A DNA stretch of 22,728 bases. Origin: Nitrososphaeria archaeon. Lineage in GTDB: Archaea > Thermoproteota > Nitrososphaeria > Geothermarchaeales > JDFR-13. Below the pieces are notes generated by a model. The model did no database searches. It was not told where the DNA came from and saw only the letters and a list, made by a program, of their open reading frames with translations. The stretch's first letter is position 1; each line of letters begins with the position of its first letter. Shown here piece after piece: positions 8,021-15,542 of this stretch. The stretch is from assembly GCA_027000765.1 (NCBI GenBank), contig JALTNJ010000086.1:1-22728 (forward strand), written 5' to 3'. The position numbers and the translations under genes were made by a program.

Positions 8021-8440
8021 ATGAGGGGGTTATACACACTAGTCATACACATACCTAGGGATATGGTTATTAAGGTGGGGTCGTTAGGCGATATAAAGTT
8101 ATCAAAGGGGTACTACACCTATATCGGCTCAGGTGGAGCCAATATCCTTAAGAGGGTGAAGAGGCACTTTATGCAGAAGAAGCGGGTGAAGTGGCATATA
8201 GACTATGTAACTATAGTGGCTAAGCCTCTAAAGGCATATATACTCACCGATCCCCCCATGGATGAGGCTTCACTCGCTGAGTATCTAGGGCGATTCTTTA
8301 GATATATCCCAAGGTTTGGAGCAAGCGACTCCAGATATGCTTCCCACTTCTTCTATTTAGGCAGTCGAGATGATGTGATTATAAGGCTAAGGTCCCTATT
8401 GGAGACGAGGAGCTGTAGAGTCTTGGAATACTCTAGATAG
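8021..8440 (+). CDS. GIY-YIG nuclease-like protein (DUF123)
   Basis: This 139-residue protein belongs to the archaeal DUF123 branch of the GIY-YIG superfamily. Visible signatures are LYTLVIHI at the start, KGYYTYIGSGGANILKRVKR (about 29-48), and KWHIDYV near 58-64, the WHIDY block being characteristic of DUF123. An acidic residue in DEASLAEYL (about 82-90) could be the metal-binding position. DUF123 occurs alone or fused to endonuclease III, so a nuclease role in DNA repair is plausible but unproven. It lies 25 bases after the pilus operon on the same strand and may be reached by read-through. Confidence 0.8.
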   Translation: MRGLYTLVIHIPRDMVIKVGSLGDIKLSKGYYTYIGSGGANILKRVKRHFMQKKRVKWHIDYVTIVAKPLKAYILTDPPMDEASLAEYLGRFFRYIPRFGASDSRYASHFFYLGSRDDVIIRLRSLLETRSCRVLEYSR

Positions 8441-8445
8441 CCCTC

Positions 8446-8456
8446 CTTATATAATT
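8446..8456 (+). promoter_or_regulatory. TATA box for a leaderless metallo-beta-lactamase gene
   Basis: CTTATATAATT at 8446-8456 is centred about 28 bases before the ATG at 8479, which places the expected transcription start at or next to the start codon. No ribosome binding site is visible. It lies just downstream of the DUF123 stop codon, showing that the hydrolase has its own promoter. Confidence 0.6.
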
Positions 8457-8478
8457 TGAGGGAAATCCCTCTATTTGT

Positions 8479-9267
8479 ATGATACAGAGATTGGATGATG
8501 GGGATATCACCATCATTAAAACGGGGACGCCTGTATCAGGAAGGGTAATCCTATGGTCAATGATGTTTTATTACAAAGGTTTGGTGATCGACTGTGGCTG
8601 TCCATATGCAGCTGAGGACGCATATAATGTTCTTAAGACCCTAGGAGATATAGAGGCTGGATTAATTACTCATCATCATGAGGACCACGTTGGATGTGCA
8701 TATATACTAGGGAAAGAAGGTATTCCAGTCTATGCACATGATAGAGGCCTCCCGATCCTCAGAGACCCCCCTGAGATACCTGAATATAGGAGGATCGTCT
8801 GGGGACAGCCCAAGCCTATAGATGCTCTTCCAGTAGCTAGGGAGATGGAGATAGGCGGTATAGAAATATCGGTGTTTGAGGCCTTGGGGCACTCTGATGA
8901 TCATGTAGTGTATCTTATCGACGACTACCTGTTTATAGGGGATTTGATAAGCAGCATAAGACCTAAGATCGCGTTCTATAGAGATGACTATACTATGATC
9001 CTGAGGTCTGTCAAGAATATTCTGCTAAACATAGATTTTAAAAAGGCATATGGAGGACATGTAATACTAACTAGGAATGAGATGGATGAATTTGTCGAGT
9101 ATCTAGAGGATCTTAGGATGAGGATAATGGATCTACATGGTAAAGGCTTTTCAACTATGGATATTGTTGATCTCCTGTGGGAGAAGATCCCGGATAAGGT
9201 TTATATGATGGAGGCTGTGAGCGAAGGGGAGTGGCATAGAAAATATTTGGTAGACAGCCTATTATAA
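8479..9267 (+). CDS. Metallo-beta-lactamase-fold hydrolase
   Basis: This 262-residue protein has the full set of metal ligands of the metallo-beta-lactamase superfamily: THHHEDHVG (about 62-70) as the HxHxDH motif, GHSDDHVVYL (about 137-146), the bridging Asp in YLFIGDLIS (about 149-157), and the last His in YGGHVIL (about 192-198). The C-terminal region is helical, as in many hydrolases of the glyoxalase II or lactonase type. Substrate cannot be inferred; a glyoxalase II-like thioesterase is one possibility. No signal peptide, so it should be cytoplasmic. It faces the minus-strand tRNA-LysRS block tail to tail. Confidence 0.85.
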   Translation: MIQRLDDGDITIIKTGTPVSGRVILWSMMFYYKGLVIDCGCPYAAEDAYNVLKTLGDIEAGLITHHHEDHVGCAYILGKEGIPVYAHDRGLPILRDPPEIPEYRRIVWGQPKPIDALPVAREMEIGGIEISVFEALGHSDDHVVYLIDDYLFIGDLISSIRPKIAFYRDDYTMILRSVKNILLNIDFKKAYGGHVILTRNEMDEFVEYLEDLRMRIMDLHGKGFSTMDIVDLLWEKIPDKVYMMEAVSEGEWHRKYLVDSLL

Positions 9268-9298
9268 CTAATTCCTTCCCCATGAGATATCCTGAGGC

Positions 9299-9392
9299 TG
9301 GTGGGCCCGCCGGGATTCGAACCCGGGATCTCCAGCTGTCTACAGCCTACCTCCGCAGGCTGGCGCCCTAATCCAGGCTAGGCTACGGGCCC
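9299..9392 (-). tRNA. tRNA-Arg (anticodon GCG) with 15-base intron and encoded CCA
   Basis: Read on the minus strand, 9392 to 9299 folds as a tRNA: acceptor GGGCCCG with CGGGCCC, D stem GCCT/GGGC, anticodon stem CCAGC/GCTGG, T arm CCGGG-TTCGAAT-CCCGG, discriminator A, then a genomically encoded CCA (9299-9301). The anticodon loop is CTGCGGA, giving anticodon GCG at 9354-9356 for codon CGC. The sequence between position 37 and 38 (9338-9352) is an intron. The gene lies 38 bases downstream of LysRS on the same strand, with its own possible TATA element overlapping the LysRS stop. Confidence 0.95.
9338..9352 (-). other. tRNA-Arg intron (bulge-helix-bulge)
   Basis: This 15-base intron sits at the canonical 37/38 site. 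The precursor forms the archaeal splicing motif: anticodon stem, 3-base bulge ACA on the 3' side, 4-bp helix CTGC/GTAG (one G-T pair), and 3-base bulge GGA on the 5' side. Cleavage after the second base of each bulge removes exactly AGGTAGGCTGTAGAC. Confidence 0.85.
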
Positions 9393-9403
9393 AATCCATT
9401 ATA

Positions 9404-9418
9404 CTCCAATTATTGGAG
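9404..9418. repeat. Perfect inverted repeat between LysRS and tRNA-Arg
   Basis: CTCCAAT and ATTGGAG are separated by a single T, in the 38-base gap between the LysRS stop and the 5' end of tRNA-Arg on the minus strand. As RNA it could form a 5-bp hairpin with a 5-base loop. It lies between a TATA-like TTAAATA (about 9421-9428) and the tRNA 5' end, so it may be a processing hairpin or a protein site in the tRNA promoter; chance is not excluded. Confidence 0.4.
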
Positions 9419-9430
9419 AGGAGTATTTAA

Positions 9431-11020
9431 TTATTTTATCCTCTCCTCAAGTAGTTTAATTACCCTATCCACGCCAATATCCGCTATGAGGGGCCCAAGC
9501 CTTGGACCACGATCTCTACCCGTTATGATCAGATAGAGAGTCTTAAAGTATTTCCTGACTGAGACACCATATTTCCTAGCTGACTCAAATATCTTGGCCT
9601 GGATATCCTCCCCATCCTCCAAGCCCCTTATCTCCTCTATAAAATATTCTATTGCTTTTCGAGTAGCCTCGTCGATCTCCACCTCGATCTCGTGGGAAGG
9701 CGGTTTACCTATCTCCCTAACCCAGTTAACCGCATAGGTTATCAGGTCCTCTACATCCTTCTCCTCAAACTTATACCCATATTTAACGAGCCTCTTTAAG
9801 ATGAACTCCCTCTCACGCCCCTCAGGAGCTACCTCCGCGAGACTCAATACAATGTCATAGGGGACTATTACATCGGGTATTGGTCCGAGTTTATACGTAT
9901 ATTCCAAGAGGCCTTTCAACCTCCTCAGCTTCACAGGATTATCAATCTTCACCCTGCCGTAGTAGATATCCTTGTAATAATCTAGTTCACGCATCATGTT
10001 TACAATCGTGTTGAAGCTTATCCTCCTCGTACCTACAAACCTCTTTAGCAGAAAGAGGATGAGGCTCTCAGGCGACCCATATCTCATCCACATCTGGGGT
10101 GTAAAGACATTACCCTTAGACTTCGAGACCTTCCTACCAGTCGTGTCAAGAAACATCTCATATCTAACGTGTAGAGGAGGCTCATATCCCAATACCTCCC
10201 TAGCAATCCTATCATTAACCCTAACAGAGTCCGCGATATCCTTTCCATACGCCTCAAACCTAATGTCCAGCAGCTTCCATCTAGATGCAAACTCACTTTT
10301 CCACGAGAGCTTCCCATCATCCCTCCTTATATCCGCCCATCCCTCATAGCCACATCCCTCGTGCCACTGACCCTTTATCTCCGCACCTACACATTTGTAT
10401 CTAACCCTCTTCTTCTCCGGATCATATTCTATAGCCTGGGTAGTGTATATCCTACCACATTCCTTACAAACCGGAAAATATGGAAGGACTTTCAGAAACT
10501 TGTCCTGCTCAGTCTCCTCATATATTATCTCCCCAACCTTATGGTAATTCCTAAGTATCTCATCGATTATATCAGCCATCAACCCCTTTCTATAGACATC
10601 GTATGCAGATACATGCCTATACTCGATCCCGGCCATGTCAAGTGCCTCTATCAATAGTGAGCTCATATGCTTACCATACGACTCATGGCAGCCATATGGA
10701 TCCGGGATCTTAGATACTGGCCACAGTAGATACTCCTCCAACTCCTTTGGAAGGCCTACCGGGACCTTCCTCAATCCATCCATATCATCTGAAAAAGCTA
10801 TAGTCTCACTCTCATACCCCATATCCCTAAGGGCTAGGGTTATGGCGTAGGACCTGACTGCATCCGCCATACTCCCGACATGAGGGATTCCAGAAGCTCC
10901 CAACCCGCTTTCTGTACGGATTAGGTCGAGGCTCCTACCCAGCCTCTTCTCCCTCTCAATCAACTCATTGGCTATCTTATCTATCCACGTCCCTCTACCG
11001 ATTATCCTCACTTCATCCAA
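9431..11020 (-). CDS. lysS: Lysyl-tRNA synthetase, class I
   Basis: This 529-residue protein is a class I LysRS, which charges tRNA-Lys in most archaea in place of the class II enzyme. The Rossmann core carries the HIGH-type motif HVGS (47-50) after RTESGLGASG, and the KMSKS loop KVSKS (297-301). A zinc-binding insertion has CKEC (185-188) and further cysteines at about 210 and 223. The C-terminal helical anticodon-binding region includes EYFIEEIRG and ends RVIKLLEERIK. Length is normal for the family. The preceding 92 bases hold a likely TATA (AAATATTTAT on the minus strand, 11082-11091) and a GGTGG about 10 bases before the start. tRNA-Arg follows on the same strand. Confidence 0.97.
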   Translation of the reverse strand: MDEVRIIGRGTWIDKIANELIEREKRLGRSLDLIRTESGLGASGIPHVGSMADAVRSYAITLALRDMGYESETIAFSDDMDGLRKVPVGLPKELEEYLLWPVSKIPDPYGCHESYGKHMSSLLIEALDMAGIEYRHVSAYDVYRKGLMADIIDEILRNYHKVGEIIYEETEQDKFLKVLPYFPVCKECGRIYTTQAIEYDPEKKRVRYKCVGAEIKGQWHEGCGYEGWADIRRDDGKLSWKSEFASRWKLLDIRFEAYGKDIADSVRVNDRIAREVLGYEPPLHVRYEMFLDTTGRKVSKSKGNVFTPQMWMRYGSPESLILFLLKRFVGTRRISFNTIVNMMRELDYYKDIYYGRVKIDNPVKLRRLKGLLEYTYKLGPIPDVIVPYDIVLSLAEVAPEGREREFILKRLVKYGYKFEEKDVEDLITYAVNWVREIGKPPSHEIEVEIDEATRKAIEYFIEEIRGLEDGEDIQAKIFESARKYGVSVRKYFKTLYLIITGRDRGPRLGPLIADIGVDRVIKLLEERIK

Positions 11021-11062
11021 TATAGACCACCAATTCCCTACATATCACAGCCTTATTAGGTA

Positions 11063-11079
11063 ATACATCTGACATGTAT
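11063..11079. promoter_or_regulatory. Inverted repeat near the expected LysRS transcription start
   Basis: ATACAT and ATGTAT flank the 5-base spacer CTGAC. The repeat starts about 3 bases downstream of the minus-strand TATA-like element at 11082-11091, so it would cover the expected transcription start of the LysRS gene. It could be an operator; as RNA it would form only a weak 6-bp stem. Arms are short and AT-rich, so chance occurrence is possible. Confidence 0.3.
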
Positions 11080-11112
11080 CCATAAATATTTTATCCGGGT
11101 TTATTTTAACGA

Positions 11113-11733
11113 TTATCTCTTCATCAAGAGATCTAGAGATGTGTTTACACCGCTTAGAAGGGCGTCAAACCTATTTTCACCGCCTGTTATCAGGATTACA
11201 TCCCCGTCTTGGAGCTCCATCTTCTCTAGGAGCTTCTTCTTAAACCCAGGATACCATTTTTCAGCATCTAAGCCGGAGTCTGGAAATATTATCCTTCCAC
11301 CGCGATAAATTAGGACAACCGCTCCTGTCCCACCATATTTTATTACGTTATCTCTCTCCTCAACACCTGATTTAACCTTATCTCCGACTCCCCTTATGAT
11401 GAATACCACCGTATATCTACCGGGCTTTATCTCCGTATCCAAATCCATTATAGCAAGCCTATTTTGAATATCCTCTACAATTTCCCTACCACTATTAGTT
11501 AGCCTATGACCGCCTCTCAAAGCCTCTATGACACCCAGTTTCTTAAGCCTATCAAGGATATTCCTTATAGTGGCTTCTCCCATGCCCAGCTTATTCTTAA
11601 GATAATATCTCCCTGTCAAACCCTTTTCATATGTAAGGAGTAGAATTAAATATACATGGCCCCCGGTACAGATAAGCCGGCCACTTATCTCTCTAAACCG
11701 TTGTATGAACCTCCTCCAACTATCCATATCCAA
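11113..11733 (-). CDS. Winged-helix transcriptional regulator with a DUF4443-like domain
   Basis: This 206-residue protein begins with a winged helix (about 20-75): YLILLLTYEKGLTGRYYLKN, GEATIRNILDRLKKLGVIEA, then wing residues RGGHRLTNSGREIVED. The second half (about 100-200) starts KPGRYTVVFIIRGVGDKVKS and contains RDNVIKYGGTGAVVLIYRGG and DVILITGGENRFDALLSG. It looks like the ligand-sensing domain of archaeal DUF4443-type regulators, possibly binding a small molecule. The family call is from memory and moderately sure. It starts 25 bases after ProRS on the same strand and is probably co-transcribed with it; whether it controls ProRS is unknown. Confidence 0.75.
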   Translation of the reverse strand: MDMDSWRRFIQRFREISGRLICTGGHVYLILLLTYEKGLTGRYYLKNKLGMGEATIRNILDRLKKLGVIEALRGGHRLTNSGREIVEDIQNRLAIMDLDTEIKPGRYTVVFIIRGVGDKVKSGVEERDNVIKYGGTGAVVLIYRGGRIIFPDSGLDAEKWYPGFKKKLLEKMELQDGDVILITGGENRFDALLSGVNTSLDLLMKR

Positions 11734-11758
11734 ATAAAATAGAGTGGCTATAGAGATA

Positions 11759-13231
11759 TTAGTATGCTTTCGCTAGATACGCTATATGCGCGTCCTCTGA
11801 TCCACACCATATACACTTCCCTCTCTTATCCTCTTCATCAGTAGGTATTCCCCTGGTCTCGTATCCACCAAGCTCGTTTTTAATCTCCTTTGCACATTCC
11901 TCTTTACCACAGAAATATACTTTGAATATCCTCCGTCTATCCTCCTTAACATACTTCATAAGCTCTTCCCTAGTCCTAACCTCGACGATGGCATTGGCCA
12001 GTCTCTCCTCAGCCCTCTTCCTCAGCGTCTCAAGGATATCCTTACTCTTCTCCCTGATATAGTTGAGCAACTCCTCCTTATCGATTGTCTCCCTCTTCCT
12101 AATATCCCTCCTGAATACAGTGACGGTATTGTTCTGATACTCCCTTGGACCGATCTCTATCCTAAACGGCACACCCCTCATATCATAATAATAGTACTTC
12201 TCGCCTGGACTCTTATCCGTATTATCGAAAACTACTTTAATCCCTTCCTCAGCTAGCTTATCACGTATCTCCATACAATAATTGTCGATAGCCTCGTTAT
12301 CAAAACCAGTTTTATAGATGGGTATAATCACTACTTGGAGTGGGGCGATTTCAAACGGCAGGACCATTCCATACTCATCTCCATGGATCAACAGTATGGA
12401 CGCGAGTATCCTGGATAGGCCTATGCCGAAGCATGTTGAATGTGGATGCTTTTGATCACCCTTCTCATCATGTATTATCACGTCGAATACCTTTGTAAAG
12501 TTGGTGCCTAGATAATGTGTCGTCCCTATCTGGAGGACCCTGCCATCCGGCATCAGGGTATCAAATGCATATGTCTCGACAGCACCTGGGAACTTATCAT
12601 ACTCCTCCCTCCTAATGTGTAGGAAGGGTATACCCAGTTTCTTATACGTGACTTCCCAGAATATCTCGGCATCCTCTCTAGTCTGTGCCCTAGCTTCTTC
12701 ACCAGTTGTATAGACATTGTGGGTCTCTATCCACAGGAACTCCCTACCCCTTAGCAGAGGCCTTGTAGCCTTCGTCTCATATCTATATACAGTCACGGTC
12801 TGATATGCTTTGAAGGGCAAGTCCCTATAACTCTTCAGCCATAGGGAATATAATGGATATATAGCGGTTTCGCTCGTAGGTCTTAAAGCAAGCCTCTCCT
12901 CCAGAGGCGTATGCCCGCCTTTCTCTATCCAGAAGACCTCGCCCTCAAAACCCTTTATATGCTCCTTCTCTTTCCTAAGATTCCTTTCAGGGATCACGAC
13001 GGGGAATAAAAACGGTCTATGACCAGTCTTTTCAAGCTCCTCCTCATACAACTTTATTATATTCTTCATAATCTCCATTCCAAAGGGTCTATAGACGATG
13101 AATCCCTTAACACCATATCTGATATCGACTACCTCCCCTCTCTCAAGTATCTCGGTATACCATTCACTCATATTCTTCTCTTTATCTGGTAGACTAGCCT
13201 CAACTTTCTCAGTCATCGCTGAATCAATCAC
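11759..13231 (-). CDS. proS: Prolyl-tRNA synthetase, archaeal/eukaryotic type
   Basis: This 490-residue class IIa synthetase activates proline and charges tRNA-Pro. Motif 2 is in RYETKATRPLLRGREFLWIE, and motif 3 in GIGLSRILASILL. The anticodon-binding domain starts near QVVIIPIYKTG. The C-terminal zinc-binding extension CGKEECAKE ... GKCIWCG and terminal AKAY is diagnostic of the archaeal/eukaryotic form, which lacks the bacterial editing insertion. Start: GTG at 13229-13231 lies 7 bases after GGAGG (13239-13243 on the minus strand), better than the internal ATG at 13214-13216. The regulator gene follows 25 bases downstream. Confidence 0.97.
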   Translation of the reverse strand: MIDSAMTEKVEASLPDKEKNMSEWYTEILERGEVVDIRYGVKGFIVYRPFGMEIMKNIIKLYEEELEKTGHRPFLFPVVIPERNLRKEKEHIKGFEGEVFWIEKGGHTPLEERLALRPTSETAIYPLYSLWLKSYRDLPFKAYQTVTVYRYETKATRPLLRGREFLWIETHNVYTTGEEARAQTREDAEIFWEVTYKKLGIPFLHIRREEYDKFPGAVETYAFDTLMPDGRVLQIGTTHYLGTNFTKVFDVIIHDEKGDQKHPHSTCFGIGLSRILASILLIHGDEYGMVLPFEIAPLQVVIIPIYKTGFDNEAIDNYCMEIRDKLAEEGIKVVFDNTDKSPGEKYYYYDMRGVPFRIEIGPREYQNNTVTVFRRDIRKRETIDKEELLNYIREKSKDILETLRKRAEERLANAIVEVRTREELMKYVKEDRRRIFKVYFCGKEECAKEIKNELGGYETRGIPTDEEDKRGKCIWCGSEDAHIAYLAKAY

Positions 13232-13264
13232 CCCATATCCTCCATATAGAATCTTAAAAAGATA

Positions 13265-13292
13265 TTAATATATATCATACACGGTATATTAA
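13265..13292. promoter_or_regulatory. Mirror-image divergent TATA boxes
   Basis: TTAATATA (13265-13272) and TATATTAA (13285-13292) form a perfect 8-bp inverted repeat with a 12-base spacer. Each is the same TATA box read outward: the left one serves ProRS, upstream of its GGAGG site; the right one lies about 20 bases before the ATG at 13308 and implies a leaderless transcript. The spacer would hold both BRE elements. Confidence 0.5.
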
Positions 13293-13307
13293 AGATTTGG
13301 ATGTTCC

Positions 13308-14165
13308 ATGCCCCCAAAAATCAAGTATCTTACTGCTGAAGAGGCCTTCAAAAACTATTTTAGCATTGGAAGGGGAGTCCTTAGAGAGACTGTTGGAAAC
13401 ATCCTTGTAGTGGGCGGTAGCTATCTACACCACTCTCCCCCTGTTATCGCTGGATACTCACTATCAAACCTCGGCTGTGACGAGGTGACGCTGGTTGTCC
13501 CCAGTAAACATCTACATACCATTTCCTCAAAACTGATGACCGTAGAAGTTTTTCCCCTACCTGATCAGAAGATCACCAAGGGGGGTGTGAATAAGATATT
13601 AAAGTATTTGGATAAGGGAAGGATACATCCAAATTCGGCATACATCGGTGCCGGTGTTACAGGAGTATGGAAGGAAGTCGGTATTCTAGTTTATCGGCTG
13701 GCTAAGGAACATGATATTCCACTGGTCTTGGATAGGGATGCTGTGAGACTCCCGGTTCTCCAGCATATAAGCGGTGGCCTCGAGATAATCATGATGCTGG
13801 ACAATACTGTATTGAACCGGGTTCTGGAATCTAGGGGGGATATCGAGGATGACATTAGAAAGATATGGAGCTTATACTCCGCTAGAGTCATTTTCATCGG
13901 GGACGGATACATCGCATCGTATTTAGAAGAGGAAGATGAGTTGATCGGCTTAAAATTTGAGATGCATCTAAAGAAGTATGAGCGTTATGTCTTGGCATCC
14001 CTAGCCTCAAGCCTATTAGCCAGGGGGATACCTGCTAAACACACTTCAATCCTTGCACCAGCAGTGTATATAGAGGCTAGAGGCCGCATGTCAAGGGATC
14101 TAGGTGCAATGTACAGCTTGGAAGACACAGTATTATATCTTAGAGAGTACCTGCTTGAACTCTAA
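13308..14165 (+). CDS. Degenerate NAD(P)H-hydrate dehydratase / carbohydrate kinase-like protein
   Basis: This 285-residue protein resembles the ribokinase-fold NAD(P)HX dehydratase (NnrD/YjeF C-terminal domain), which repairs hydrated NAD(P)H using ADP or ATP. The N-terminal part is recognisable: GNILVVGGSYLHHSPPVIAG (30-49) matches the family's GGS...GA block, then DEVTLVVPSK, and YIGAGVTGVWKEVG (about 107-120). The middle has VLDRDAVRL (about 143-151), where active enzymes have LDADAL. The C-terminal catalytic block, normally NGTGD-x-L, is not present; the corresponding region reads YVLASLASSLLARGIPAKHT. I therefore infer a paralogue that may bind a nucleotide but probably lacks the standard activity. 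Start: ATG 13308; the ATG at 13301 is out of frame. Confidence 0.68.
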   Translation: MPPKIKYLTAEEAFKNYFSIGRGVLRETVGNILVVGGSYLHHSPPVIAGYSLSNLGCDEVTLVVPSKHLHTISSKLMTVEVFPLPDQKITKGGVNKILKYLDKGRIHPNSAYIGAGVTGVWKEVGILVYRLAKEHDIPLVLDRDAVRLPVLQHISGGLEIIMMLDNTVLNRVLESRGDIEDDIRKIWSLYSARVIFIGDGYIASYLEEEDELIGLKFEMHLKKYERYVLASLASSLLARGIPAKHTSILAPAVYIEARGRMSRDLGAMYSLEDTVLYLREYLLEL

Positions 14166-14173
14166 CACTGGTT

Positions 14174-14926
14174 TTACACGACATCCAAGCCGAGTTCATT
14201 CATGAGCTTCTTCAACGTAGTTGAGTCTTCATACATATATTTATTGTTAAACATGATGTATGAGTCTCGGTTGGGATCCTCCTCCGTCATGATATTAACC
14301 AGCTTCCGTAGATCCTCCTCCCTATACTTATATCCATAGTTGTAGCCGTTTATCCCATGGAGCCTGTAGTAGGTAATTCCCCCTGTATTGAATGAAGTGT
14401 CTTTAAAGGGATCTACACAATGGACTATACCATTATCCTCGAAGAACCTCCTAACCTCACCATTATACCACGACGCGTGTCTAGGCTCCACAATCAATAT
14501 AAAGCCATATTTTAGGAATTCAAGTAGGGTGGAGGTTATATCCTCCTTTGTCTCATTGTTCCACTTAAGTTTAGGCGGTAGTTGTATCAAGACCTTATTA
14601 CTCTCGAGCGCCTCCATCGCCCTAAGGGTCTCTCTCCAGCTAATCATCACCTCCTCTGTATACTGTAGCAGTCCATACTTATCCCTATCGCCTTCAAGCT
14701 CTCCCCTATATCTCTTCCAAGTAGGGCTTGTCGTTGGATGAGTTATCCCTTGCCACGCCTTTACAATGAACTCAAAGTCGCTAGGCGCCTCCCTCCTCCA
14801 CTTCTCCAGCGTCTCAGTCCTAGGCACTTGATAGAATGTCTGCTGGACCTCTACAACCATATATTCAGAATAATATCTCTTCCTTGATATGGGAAAGCCA
14901 CAGCACCCGATATATATCATATCCAA
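14174..14926 (-). CDS. DUF72 family protein (TIM-barrel-like)
   Basis: This 250-residue protein matches DUF72 over its full length: MIYIGCCGFPISRKRYYS at the N-terminus, VEVQQTFYQVPRTETLEKWR (about 26-45), FEFIVKAWQGITHP, VLIQLPPKLKWN, ILIVEPRHASWYN and GITYYRLHGINGYNYGYKY. The family has a TIM-barrel fold and is widespread in archaea and bacteria; its reaction has not been settled as far as I know. No membrane segments are seen. It is convergent with the NNHD-like gene with only 8 bases between stops, and divergent from the ECF transporter gene. TATA-like AT-rich sequence lies just upstream on the minus strand. Confidence 0.88.
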   Translation of the reverse strand: MDMIYIGCCGFPISRKRYYSEYMVVEVQQTFYQVPRTETLEKWRREAPSDFEFIVKAWQGITHPTTSPTWKRYRGELEGDRDKYGLLQYTEEVMISWRETLRAMEALESNKVLIQLPPKLKWNNETKEDITSTLLEFLKYGFILIVEPRHASWYNGEVRRFFEDNGIVHCVDPFKDTSFNTGGITYYRLHGINGYNYGYKYREEDLRKLVNIMTEEDPNRDSYIMFNNKYMYEDSTTLKKLMNELGLDVV

Positions 14927-14972
14927 AAATATACTTATCTCACTCCCCCTCTAATATTTCGTATTTTCCAGT

Positions 14973-14998
14973 ATTTATAAATAGGATATTTTATCCTA
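14973..14998 (+). promoter_or_regulatory. TATA box and palindromic operator candidate before the ECF transporter
   Basis: ATTTATAAAT (14973-14982) is a good TATA box and predicts transcription starting about 14,005+1,000, that is near 15005, ten bases before the start codon. Directly downstream is a perfect inverted repeat, TAGGATA and TATCCTA (14982-14988 and 14992-14998) with a TTT spacer. A repressor bound there would block the polymerase, so this is a good candidate operator for controlling uptake of the transported vitamin. Confidence 0.55.
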
Positions 14999-15014
14999 CT
15001 TATTTTCAGAGACT

Positions 15015-15542
15015 ATGAAGTTGAAGATCATCGCCTTATCATCGGTGTTTACATCACTTGCAGTGGTCGGTAGGGTCATGCTTGTAGTGATACCAAACGT
15101 ATCGCCGACTGTTCCACTTACGATTCTAGGGGGCTTCCTAGGTGGTCCTGTAGCCGGGTTACTAATAGGATTCTTATCCATGTTCATCAGCGATATGTTC
15201 ATAGGTGTTGGTCCACATACACTTGTGACGGCGCCTATGATGGGTTTAGTAGGGTTATTAAGCGGTCTATTGATTCGGAGGATGAGGGATAAGACGCTGA
15301 TATTCATAACCGCCTTCTTACTAACCCTCGTCTATGACCTCTCTACAAGCATAATCACTATGGGCATGTTCGGCGTCCCGCCATATATAGCTGTCCTAAA
15401 TCTTTTCCTCCCTGTATTCCTAGGGGGGATACCCTATCCAATGGGCCCGATACACGAGTTTTCCTCAGCATTTATACTGGTCTCTCTATATGAGGTCTTA
15501 TCATCATATTCGCTATGGAGTGTGTTGGGATATGAAAGGTAA
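15015..15542 (+). CDS. ECF transporter substrate-binding (S) component, probably cobalamin type
   Basis: This 175-residue membrane protein has about six hydrophobic segments and looks like an energy-coupling-factor S component. The block VIPNVSPTVPLTILGG (about 29-44), followed by GPVAGLLIGFLSMFISDMF and IGVGPHTLVTAPMMGLVGLL, is the pattern I associate with the cobalamin (CbrT-like) S components, where PNVKPTT and GQGPWTPWQM occupy the same places. The next gene encodes a DUF4430 domain, which is related to transcobalamin-like domains and supports cobalamin as substrate. The ATPase and transmembrane (EcfA/EcfT) subunits are not in this window and are probably shared. The last 11 bases overlap the next gene. 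Confidence 0.78.
   Translation: MKLKIIALSSVFTSLAVVGRVMLVVIPNVSPTVPLTILGGFLGGPVAGLLIGFLSMFISDMFIGVGPHTLVTAPMMGLVGLLSGLLIRRMRDKTLIFITAFLLTLVYDLSTSIITMGMFGVPPYIAVLNLFLPVFLGGIPYPMGPIHEFSSAFILVSLYEVLSSYSLWSVLGYER

Noticed and set aside
9996..10850. Several plus-strand open frames inside the LysRS region
   Set aside because: They are opposite-strand shadows of a complete class I LysRS.
14927..15014. Cobalamin riboswitch before the ECF gene
   Set aside because: The 88-base gap is too short and lacks the conserved B12-box; only a TATA box and a palindrome are visible.
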